A DNA stretch of 64,000 bases, from assembly GCF_018687715.1 (NCBI RefSeq), contig NC_056753.1, positions 27,405,445 through 27,469,444 of the forward strand, written 5' to 3'. Numbering within the stretch: position 1 is the first letter of the stretch; each line of letters begins with the position of its first letter. Made by a program: the position numbers and the translations under genes. Origin of the DNA: Carya illinoinensis. Lineage: Eukaryota; Streptophyta; Magnoliopsida; Fagales; Juglandaceae. Shown in pieces: positions 1-9,165 of this stretch. Under the pieces are notes generated by a model that was not told where the DNA came from, ran no database searches, and saw only the letters and a list, made by a program, of their open reading frames with translations.

Positions 1-540
1 CATAAACTCCTTTTCTTTTTCTCTCGGTTTGTTTCCGAAGTGAACTAGTCTAAAGCTACTCGGTGAAGAGGGTAAGGGGGGGCATTGAACATGAACTTTG
101 GGTAACGGATCTATTTTGTTCCAACAGTCGACTGTATCATGGGAAAACGTATGCCCAATGGACGGAAGCGAGCGACTGCAATAATTTGGGAGAAAAACGG
201 TATGTGTGTAATGTATACGAATTTTACAATCCCATGTATCAGTCAATTAACACCCATTCGTAAATTTATTTTGGTGAGATCTATTTATGAACCAAACAAT
301 TCTCTAGATAAGCTGTAACTGACACATGCCTATATAAATATATATATATATTATATATGAGAAATTTTATTTGTAGTCTTTTTATATGGACTGCATATGC
401 AGACTCTTTATTAAATAAAAAAAATATTATTGTAAGATGAATATTTTAGTAATTTAAAAAATTTTAAAGATAAAATTATCTATATCTATATTACAATTTC
501 TATTTATAAATTATATGTAGCATTATTTATTATATATCGT
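1..540. other. AT-rich intergenic DNA, no gene seen
   Basis: No coding region with recognisable domains is present. A 66-codon open frame at 63-263 has no family resemblance I can see. From about 330 on the DNA is very AT-rich with short TA runs. Confidence 0.5.
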
Positions 541-712
541 GTAATGTTGGATATGACGCAACCCACTATGGCAGCTCAAGTCAACTATGCACAAATCAAC
601 TATGGGACCGCACAATATATATTGTATAATATATATTATATATATACAATATATATTCTGTAACGTTGGATATGACGCAACCCAGTATGGTGGCACAAGT
701 CAACTATGGGAG
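541..712 (+). repeat. Direct repeat pair, about 50 bp, spaced 119 bp
   Basis: The segment beginning gtaatgttggatatgacgca at about 541 recurs at about 660 with a few changes, including the shared tail caactatggg. A TA-rich palindromic stretch (about 615-655) separates them. The second copy is the site hit by the retroposon that follows. Confidence 0.7.
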
Positions 713-740
713 TCTGGGATGCACTGAAACCCAACCTCCG

Positions 741-774
741 TTTTAGAGAGAGAACCTCTCGCATCTCTCTAAAA
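741..774 (+). other. Hairpin near retroposon 5' end
   Basis: ttttagagag (741-750) is perfectly complementary to ctctctaaaa (765-774), with a 14-nt loop. It lies 21 nt from the inferred 5' end of the retroposon. Confidence 0.6.
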
Positions 775-797
775 CCAGCAAAAAGAAAAGCTCCCCT

Positions 798-835
798 CGG
801 AGGGAGGTGGGAGCTTCGGCTCCTCCCTCCCTCCG
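798..835 (+). other. 17-bp GC-rich stem with UUCG tetraloop
   Basis: Positions 798-814 pair with 819-835 around the loop ttcg (815-818), with one G-U wobble and one mismatch. The loop is closed by C-G, the classic very stable cUUCGg tetraloop. Seen directly in sequence; its role in the RNA is unknown. Confidence 0.75.
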
Positions 836-1499
836 TTAGTTTTCTTTCCCTTCTGTTTAGTTTTCCTTTTTAGTTTTTTCTGGTGTGGCGCAGGGCTTTT
901 AGGGGCTGAGGTTCAGATGTTTGCTAAGGGAGAGGCCGGTTGTTCTCGAGGCCACAGGGCGGCGTAAGATGGCAGGATCTGCTCCGTCCTGAGCTAGTGA
1001 AGATGAAGACGAGGTGGCCCACTGCATCCAAGTTGGCGCTGGTCAGATGTAGATGAATCGCCGGAGAAGTGCATGGAGATGGAATGAAGAGGGGTTGCCC
1101 TGGTTCTTATCTCTGTCGACGTATACCGGAAAGCAGAGATTGGAGATTGGAGAGCATGCATGGATCCGGAAGGGTTCAGTCAACGGAAAGGATCTTGGAG
1201 CCGTGCGCAGTACTTGTATTTCGGAGGCGTGAGTAGTCCGTGAAGAGTTTTGGAGCCGTGAGCTTGGGGGAGAAGTGGTGTCTCTATAAATCCCTACACC
1301 TGGTTGGAGGGAAGGCGCCGCACGAGAGGATGCAGCAGCTGTAGGAAGCGATGTAAACCTAGTGGCCAATGGGCCGGGTTTTGTTTTGGGCTGGGCAGTA
1401 CGTTTGTTTTGGGCTGGGCCCAAGCTGCTTAAGTTGTGTTTTTGTTGTATTTTTAGTTTTTTTAGTTTGTTTTAGTTGGCAGTAGTAAACTTAGTCTCT

Positions 1500-1640
1500 A
1501 GGACCGAGGGTCCGTAGAGTTTAGTACTCCACTCCTTGGGAGGGGGAGGTGTGTGGGCTGTCTTAGACGGTGGTCTAAGACAGAGTTAAGTCTCTCAGAC
1601 AGTAGTCTGGAGGCCTGTCTCTCAGACTTTTAGTCTGGAG
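1500..1640 (+). repeat. Cluster of short hairpins in the retroposon 3' region
   Basis: Consecutive inverted repeats: ggacc/ggtcc near 1501-1512; ctgtcttagac (1558-1568) with its perfect complement at 1573-1583 around loop ggtg; ctcagac with gtctggag near 1594-1612; and cagac with gtctg near 1622-1637. All but the first carry a related (a)gac...gtct core, so the block is a small family of near-tandem stem-loops. Confidence 0.7.
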
Positions 1641-1814
1641 TCGTTGGACAAGACCCTGTCAGCCGCAAAAAAATTTGTGGATTGAAGTGCGTAAAAAGGA
1701 TAGAATTTGACTTGTATCTTGCAGGTTAAAAGTTGTAATTGTCCGCCTTTATGATGAATGAAACTATGTTTCACTTTAAAAAAAAAAAGAAAAAAAAACT
1801 ATGGGAGTCTGGGA

Positions 1815-1985
1815 CCGTATTGTGCCTGTTTCTTTATCCTATTTGGAGAAAATGGGTCGACCTTGACTCTGCGATAATCTATTCGAATGTTCATTTCGGT
1901 ATACATGATCTGACACCACCACCTGCTTGTTTTTGACATTCTAAAAGGAGCAAACATAATACCAGCGCGTCATATAAATACATAG
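1815..1985 (+). repeat. Diverged copy of the repeat found at 30690 and 31810
   Basis: The stretch ...tgtttctttatcctatttgg agaaaat... through ...ccaccacctgcttgttttt gacattc... matches the segments at about 30695-30850 and 31825-31985 in order and orientation. The right-hand copies lie just downstream of a TIR-domain gene remnant, so this one may be a relic of a similar gene neighbourhood. Confidence 0.6.
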
Positions 1986-2004
1986 ATGCATATATATATA
2001 TATA

Positions 2005-2034
2005 CTAGTAATAGAGCAACGTCCCAGTGACGTT
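2005..2034 (-). mobile_element. Helitron 3' terminus (minus strand)
   Basis: On the minus strand the order is a hairpin (stem aacgtc/gacgtt, plus-strand 2018-2034), 9 nt, then CTAG (2005-2008) followed by T in a TA tract. Hairpin, short spacer and CTRR inserted next to T is the canonical Helitron 3' end. The same arrangement occurs at 19499. The element body would lie to the right (AT-rich 2035-2790); I cannot place its 5' end. Confidence 0.55.
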
Positions 2035-2790
2035 TGCCTAGACATTTTACAAAAATTTTATGATTTTTTATAAAAGAAAAATGATTAAAAAATTATTTAA
2101 CTTCATGCTTAAATACTTAATTTCATGTTCTCACAATAGAAATAAGATAAGATCCTAGCTAACTGCCTGAACAGTAAAATGTAAAAGAAAAAACTAATTC
2201 CATTAATATAAGGAAAAAAATGATCAAATGACTACCAATGAATTAACCCCCATTTCATGAATGTAATATTAATATCATAGATGAATAAATTTATATGTTG
2301 AAGACGAATATATAAAATAATGTGACATTTATTATATAGAAATATATATTAGCCTAACATGGTCAATATTAATATAAAATATGAAATCAAGTTTGATTTA
2401 CCATGAATACAATCAAACCCATATTTATCTACGTACGATCATCGCCTTGCAAAAATCATGTATTATCGTCAAGAATATAGAAATGTCAATATTTAAAATA
2501 TTTTTGTTAAATTTGTAGGATTCATTTATTATTCAAAATTATTATACATTTTTTAATTTAGACATGATATATTTTTTAATTTATAAAATTTATTATCTAA
2601 ACTATAATCTAACATGTCAAAAATTATTTTATCATAAATCGTTTCTCAACAATTAGTATTAATTTAAAAGAAAAAAAAATACTATAAATCATTTGTGATA
2701 AAATTTTTAGATGTGCTACTTAAAATTTTAAATTGTTCTAAGTATATTACTTTCTATACATAGAAAAATGGTTAATATCCAAGAAAATAG
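2035..2790. other. AT-rich non-coding DNA, possible Helitron body
   Basis: No open frame or domain. The sequence is nearly featureless A/T with scattered short repeats. Confidence 0.4.
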
Positions 2791-2799
2791 ATAGAGCAA

Positions 2800-3770
2800 A
2801 GAGCAGTGGAATGGTGAATCTTTTTATTGAATGATTGTTTAAATTATTAGAATTATGGTTCTCTTGTTTTAAATTTAACGTGTTAATCGTTGGATTATTT
2901 TATGATTTTTAATTTGTGAAATTTATTGTAATGTACTTTCTTGATATTAATTATTGTTTTGCATTTAAATTAATCTTTATTTTAATTATTTTATTTTTGA
3001 ACTTTAAATATTTTATTTTATTAATATTGAATTGTAGTATTTTATTTGACTTTTATTTATTTTTATTGTACTATTTTCATTTGTTGGACCCTTCTATTTT
3101 TGGATAGGCTTTTCTTTAGTGGGTTGTAAATCCTGTTTTGGGCCCAGCCTTGTAGGTGTTGGAAGCCCGGTTCGTTGGCTTGTTTTCAGCCAGCTCTCTC
3201 TCCCCAAACGGTGTGTTTTGGCCTTGCCTTAGGGCTTGTCTGACTCTCATTTTCTCCTACACGCCATCCATTGCTTCTTCTCCTCATTTCTCCTACTGCA
3301 TACTACTCTTCTTCTTCTTCTTTGTTTTATTTTTCTCCTCCTACACGCCATCCATTGCTTCTTCTTCTTCATTTTTATTGTGTTATTTTCTTCTGTAATC
3401 GGTGTTGCTGCAGCTGACTTCCTCCATTTTCATTAGGTAATTGCTTGCACTTTAATTTTCTTATTTGGTTTCTATTTTTCTACAAATCCGTGTATTATTG
3501 CTGCTGCTTCTCTTCTTCTCCTTCATTTCTTTTTCTTTCTACTTCCATGTGCACCTTTGCTATTCTTCTTCCTCTCATTTTTATTTTCGTGTTTTTTTTA
3601 TCTGCAAAATGGGATTGTCGAAACTCCTCTTCTTTTTCGTCTGATTTGTCCGTGATACCTTTCTCTGTTTTTTGGCCTCATTTCCATGTTCGGTTTTCTC
3701 TCTTATTTTACCTTAATATTTTCATGTTCAAGCTTTTCGTGTTCATGCCGACTGTCTGACATAGCTAAGA
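2800..3770 (+). repeat. Diverged 5' part of the 2-kb LTR family (tentative)
   Basis: The AT-rich opening (2825-3080: gttctcttgttttaaattta..., later cttgatattaattattgttt...) resembles the first 300 bp of the solo LTRs at 5550, 27196 and 35620. It is followed, as in those copies, by a pyrimidine-rich block. The remainder does not align well and no target duplication is visible, so this is a truncated or distant relative. The pyrimidine-rich open frames here are low-complexity. Confidence 0.35.
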
Positions 3771-4439
3771 CCAAAACATCTACTTTTACACTGTCACAAA
3801 TAACAACACGAGGGCTAAAAGAGAGACTACACAATACACACAGATAAAGAAAACGGAATGAGAAATTTATTGTTCATTCCTGTAGCAATGGAATAGACAC
3901 TTATTATTATAGAAAGATATATATATCAATATTGCTACATACCCCCAGGGATTAACCCGGCCACGTCAGCCAATAATTAATTATTTAAAAAAAAAAGTCA
4001 AAAGAAACCTAGAAACATAACTCGGGAGAGGGAGGGAATATTTTCATTTTCATTGTTTGAAGAAACCACCAAGCAGGAGCCCAAACCAGAAACAGAGAAA
4101 ACTCGCCAATGAAGAAATCCATCATTGTCGCCAATCTTCTTTTCTAGATTTTAGCTGGTTCTTTTATCTGCATTTGTGGGTAAAAGAACAGTTTTATTGA
4201 TCAACATTTGATCTGGGTTGTTGCTTTGGCTTTCTCTTTTCTTTTTTGTTTGTATGTGAAAAATAGCTTCGTTTATTAGCTTTATACAAAGACCATTTAC
4301 AAGGAAATTTGATATCTTTGCTTGGGGTGTGTTTTTTAAACTTTATTTTAGTTGTAAATGTGTTGTGCATCGGTGGATGAAAAAGAAAAAGAAAGTGGAT
4401 CCCATCTGTTGTTCATTTGCTGCTATAAATTTGGTAGTC
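3771..4439. other. Intergenic, no gene seen
   Basis: No domain-bearing frame. Around 3950-4150 the sequence is less AT-rich and includes ccacgtca, an ACGT-core element, but no transcription unit can be assigned. It could be an old promoter or 5' UTR for the FAR1-related pseudogene downstream; that is speculation. Confidence 0.35.
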
Positions 4440-4442
4440 TAA

Positions 4443-4652
4443 GGTATGGTTTGGTCGTAAGATGAGAATTTTGAGTTTTAAGATAAAATATTAAAATATT
4501 ATATTTTAATATTATTATTGTTTCAGAATTTGAAAAAGTTAAGAAAAAGTTAAAATTATTTATTATATTTTATATGGATATTTGAGAAAGTTGTAACGAT
4601 AATACGAGAATTTTGAATTTGAGATGAAAAATTTGAGGTGTCAAACCGAACC
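4443..4652. mobile_element. Tourist/Harbinger-like MITE
   Basis: About 210 bp, no coding capacity. The ends are inverted (left ggtatggtttggtcg, right complement ggttcggtttgacac) and the element is flanked by TAA on both sides (4440-4442 and 4653-4655). A TWA target duplication and GG-start inverted ends suggest the PIF/Harbinger superfamily. Confidence 0.6.
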
Positions 4653-4655
4653 TAA

Positions 4656-5549
4656 GATTTGATTCACGTGCATAAATCAATAGGTAGGTGAAAAGCTCAT
4701 TGAAATGATTTTTTTTCATACTAGGTGCTAAGTTGCTACAAAGGTGGGAATTACATGCATAAATCACCTAACAATCCCATCGATGACTGAGATGCCTTGG
4801 TCATAGATACACTTTGTTAAAGATGTCTACTGTCACAAAGGCGTCTAAAATGATTTTTAGTTTTTGTTCCCTTTTATTATATCCATGGTTTCTTTTGAGA
4901 AGCAATTGCTCTTCAAAGGAACTTGTTCCAATAAATGAGAAAGAATATGTTTCATACATTATTTATTCCAATTATTTCTCTGATGTCGATTGCAAATACT
5001 ACAATTTTTGAATGAAGCATGCACCCAAGATTCTTTCCCAGTCATGAGTTTGTCTTGCTAGTGTTTTTTTAGTTTGGTCACCATACTTGCGCATTATGAT
5101 TCTCACTTGAATTAGGCTCTTTCTCGGATTTTTCAAACGTAAGTTGCTTTTTGTAGGCATTTTTTCTGCATCTTTTTCTCATTGAGGTAGATAAGCCTAT
5201 GTCCATTTAACAAGCCAGCAGATCTATAAATCCAATTTATAACATTTTCATTTCGAATGGACCTGCCATGTTGTAACTCGCAAGTTCCTTCAATCTTAAT
5301 AAATATATATCTCCATTAATGTTAATGTGATGATTAGTGGAACTTAAGATACCTTAGTATTCATCAATCTCAATAAATTTTTATTATATACATTATTGGC
5401 ATAAATTATTCTGCTAGCATACCAGTTTAGTTTTTTGGTTTCTTTTCTAAACTCATCAGTCTTTACTTTTTGCTACTTCCATAAACAAAAATATGAAAAT
5501 ATTGGATTTTACATATGATGCATGATATTGCTGAAGTGATTTGTAATCT
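4656..5549. other. Intergenic, no gene seen
   Basis: AT-rich sequence with only short frames of no recognisable family. Confidence 0.45.
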
Positions 5550-7771
5550 TGTGATATCCCCTTTAACGTGTATTTTATTACATTTTTTATAAAATTATTA
5601 TAATTAGTCGTTTCCTTGTTTTAAATTAAAGATGATTTTCACGGTATTATTTTATGATTTTTAAATTGTGAAATTATTTTAACGTGGTTCCTTGCTATTT
5701 ATTATTGTTTTGTATTTAAATTACTTTTTAATTTAAATTAGCTATTTTTGGGCTTTAAAATTATTGTATTTTTGGATTTTATTATTATATTTTATTTAAT
5801 CACTGTGTTTAAATTATTTTATTTAACTTACTATTTTGAAAATAGTTTTTGTTGGATTAGTTTTTGGACTCAAGATGTGAGGATTGAATCTTATTTCTTT
5901 TCCTTCCTTTTTCTTTTTTCCTTTTTATTTTTCTCCTCTTTTCCTTTTCTCTTTTTTTTTTTCCCTCCTTTCTTTTGCTTCTTTTTCACCCCTGCTCTTC
6001 TCTCCCATACGACCAGCCCTCCCCTCCCTCTCCCCGTCTTTTTCTTCTTCCCTCCGCGACTCCGCTCGTTGGCATGAGTGACCCTGCCCAGCTCACCTTC
6101 TTCCTCTCTGGCCGGTGAACTTACCCCTCAGTTTTTAGGCCCAACCGTGTCGCCGTTAGCCACCACAAGCCCATCCAAGCTGCAGCGTTCAATTGCCCTA
6201 CCATTTTTTCACCACTTCATCATCAGCCTCTTGCCGACCTAACTCACCCATTTCCAGCTTTGATTCGTCACCAGAGCAACCACCACGAGCTAAACTCCAT
6301 TTGGGCCATTTTTGACTTCCACTTCATCATCCAAGCCGCAGTGTTCAATCACCTTACCATTTTTTCACCACTTCATCATCAGCCTCTTGCCGACCTAACT
6401 CACCCATTTCCAGCTTTGATTCATCACCAGAGCAACCACCACGAGCTAAACTCCATTTGGGCCATTTTTGACTTCCACAACCATTTTCGCCACCACCCAC
6501 GGCCAACCACCACTTCCACTAACTTCACTAACACCTCTAAGTCATTCGCTATCAATTCTAAGTCTTAGTTTGTTCCCATTCAAATGTGGGTATTTTGTGA
6601 CCCACGGCCACAATGCATTTTGTATTATTATGTTGCTTTTCACCACCTTTTGTAGCTCATTGATTATCCAAAAATTATTTTATAGTGCTGTAAGTATTTT
6701 TCAAACTTTTTTTAAAATTTAAATATATTTTTACTTTAACAATACATTGTGATTTGATTAGTTATGCCGGACTGAGTTAGAGGAGTCGGGGGTTAGATGG
6801 AATTGAGGATGGAGATATTTGTGTGATTGGTTGATGTTAGAATTTGTTGGTTATTGGATATTGGTTCGTGTCATACATTGCATAGTGCAAACATGTTCAT
6901 GTTTGAAAAAATGAAAATTGGATTTTCGTGTAATTACATGCACGCTCATATGCATATTTGGAAACTGACTTTTTATACGAGAAATGATTTTAGATGTGTT
7001 TGAAATGAACTGATTCAATGGTTTGATAGAGAGTCACTATAGGGATGGTGGTAAGCAGAGACGATGGTAGAGTCTCGCCTGTGATTCCCGCCAATAGTGC
7101 ACGCGTAGGGATGGTGGTAGAGTCCCACCTGTGATTCCTGCCTATAATGCTCTAATAGTTGGTTATTGGGCCATTTTCTAGAAAAATGGCGAGATTGAAT
7201 TTTTGGACCATTATCTGAGGATAATGGCGAGGAAATGTTTTTAAAGGAAATATTGTGGGCCAAAAATGGGATTTTTGGCATGCGTTGGAAAATGATTATT
7301 TTTTAAAAATGTTTATTTTCGGATCTCATGCATATTGTTGTTTGTTTAATGTATTTTTATGTTGTGGGTTGCGTGGATTATTACTTACCTACGGTACTGT
7401 CTTTGGTACCGTAAATTTTGATGCAGATGAGGAGGAGACTGAGCCTGAAGAGGCAGCTTCGCTGGAGGACTAAGTGGAGTTGCTTGTATTATTTAGAAAT
7501 TATTTTCCTTGCCTTTATATTATGTATTTGGATTTATGATGTTGCTATACAACTTGTATTATTTTGATACGCTTGTTTTAAGCGAATTATATTTAAACAA
7601 AATTTTGGTACTGAGTTTAAAGACTTTTATTACCTATTGCGTTATTTTTGTTGTACACGTGTTGCATGTTCACAACACTTAATAGTTGGCAATGGGATAT
7701 GTAACCCAGGTTGTCATCATCCCGACGCCTCGAGTTCTACATGTCCGTACTTGGGAGTTGGGGGTGTCACA
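5550..7771 (+). mobile_element. Solo LTR, copy A (2.2 kb)
   Basis: Begins tgtgatatcccc and ends ggggtgtcaca, and is flanked by a perfect 5-bp target duplication aatct (5545-5549 and 7772-7776). This proves a complete LTR without internal region, left by LTR-LTR recombination. It aligns along its length with the LTRs at 27196-29444 and 35620-37631. Inside: a pyrimidine tract (about 5890-6060), a 156-bp tandem duplication (about 6174-6478) not seen in the other copies, two units of a gtggtagagtc... repeat (about 7040-7140), and an 8-bp hairpin tacggtac/gtaccgta near 7390-7415. Its short open frames are not real genes. The parent family is probably Ty3/gypsy by LTR size, but no internal domain is here to prove it. 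Confidence 0.85.
6174..6478 (+). repeat. 156-bp tandem duplication inside LTR copy A
   Basis: The block containing ttttcaccacttcatcatca at about 6207 recurs at about 6363, with the surrounding 150 bp nearly identical. The other LTR copies carry this block once. Confidence 0.8.
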
Positions 7772-7776
7772 AATCT

Positions 7777-9165
7777 AACTATAAACATTGAAAATAGTTC
7801 ATTGACTAAAAATAGTAGTTGAAACTATTCTGGACAATGAAGGATCTTTGCATCCTAGGGTAGAGTTTAATATTATTTCTATCTTCACTATATTGCAACC
7901 ATTAATGTTTTCACCTTTATTTGATACTGTTTAGTTCTTCATTAATAATATGTTATATGAAAGCTTCTTTCAGTTTCTAAACACCCTAGTCAACAAGCAA
8001 ATTATGTCCCGAAAGGAAAGACTTAATTGGCTAAAAGGTGAGGATTGCCCTAGAATCATCACGCTAAAGCTTGAGGTTGCTTTCTTGCTTTCCCATAATT
8101 TATAAATGGTGGGTATTTCATGGGATAATTCATTGGTTCTTCCTCATCATATATCCTTTTGAGTTGTTAAAAGCATATTAGTTTTACATGTGGTTTGAAT
8201 GCAAGGTCCTCATTTTGTGTTGCCTTACTATGCTTTTATGCTTCTGTTTTTTATGTTCTCTACTTTGTTCTTTGTTGTACTAATGTGCCATTCCTTATTC
8301 TCTTTGGTTGTTACTTGAGGTTGCAATTAATACTATGTGTTCCTCTAATTAAATGGAATTAAAAAGTATCTAAGTATTCAGATTTTTGTTGAATTACTTC
8401 ATTGGTAATGCTCATAATCTTTGTTTATTAGATCAATTTAATAACTTTGGATGTCTATTGAGTTTGTAAAAAAGAACAGGTAGGTGAAAAGCTGATTGAT
8501 ATTGAACCAACCCACTTTGCCAAGTACTTTTTCCTAAGCACTTTAAATTGATGTTGAAAACTTAAAACCTGTAGCCTTTTCTTTTTTTCCTAAGCACTTT
8601 AAATTAAAGTTGTATCTACTGGGAGAGTCCTTATAATTATGTAATGTAATGGAAATCTAGTATGTTTTGCCTCATATTAGTATGTGAGGTGCAATTTTCA
8701 TGGTTTTATGCTTACACTTGATGAACTTTCTATTGCAAAAATGAAAATCCTTCATGCCAGTTCTATTATATTTTTTCAGCATGGGAAATGAGAAAGAACA
8801 GCCAACTATATAGACATTATCTAGCTCAAATCTCTCATCCAAGGTATGTATGTTATATGATTTAATATATCAATAACATTGGTATTGTTGAGTCGATATG
8901 TATTTCCAAAATACATCAATAACTTTATCTAATAACATGTTAGGCCATACAATCAACTAGTCCAAACATTCCAAATTACATGCCTGGTTACTTTGGACTG
9001 GTGCCTACATGGTCACCGACTTTTCTACCATATCCGGTTGGCAACTAATATCCAATCAACATACAGGTGGTGATAATTGATCAGGATTTATTCTTAATAA
9101 GTTGGCTTCTTTGTACTTATATAAAAAAAAGGTGACTTATTTGTAGGAGTTTAATTGCTGAGTTT
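7777..9165 (+). other. Upstream region of FAR1-related pseudogene
   Basis: No domain found. A possible small exon ends near 8845 at a GTATGT donor, and a polypyrimidine tract with acceptor tttttgcag lies at 9172-9180 directly before the pseudogene frame, so part of this region is likely a 5' intron. A short string (tcctaagcactttaaatt) is repeated near 8530 and 8588. Confidence 0.35.

Larger units (their letters stand above)
720..1796 (+). mobile_element. Non-autonomous poly(A) retroposon with target-site duplication
   Basis: The 18-bp string aactatgggagtctggga occurs at 702-719 and again at 1797-1814, exactly flanking this segment. The right end is a long A-rich tail (about 1778-1798, one G interruption). 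Long target duplication plus poly(A) tail is the signature of L1-type target-primed reverse transcription. No reverse transcriptase or credible open frame lies inside, so it must have been mobilised in trans. The 5' part holds an unusually strong hairpin (798-835) and a second one (741-774). The 3' part holds a run of short hairpins (1500-1640). It could be a deleted LINE (5' and 3' ends only), a long SINE-like element, or a retrocopy of a structured non-coding RNA. The family is not one I can name. Confidence 0.8.

Noticed and set aside
1043..1423. 126-codon minus-strand frame in the poly(A) retroposon
   Set aside because: No family resemblance and opposite to the retroposon's own strand; likely chance in GC-richer DNA.
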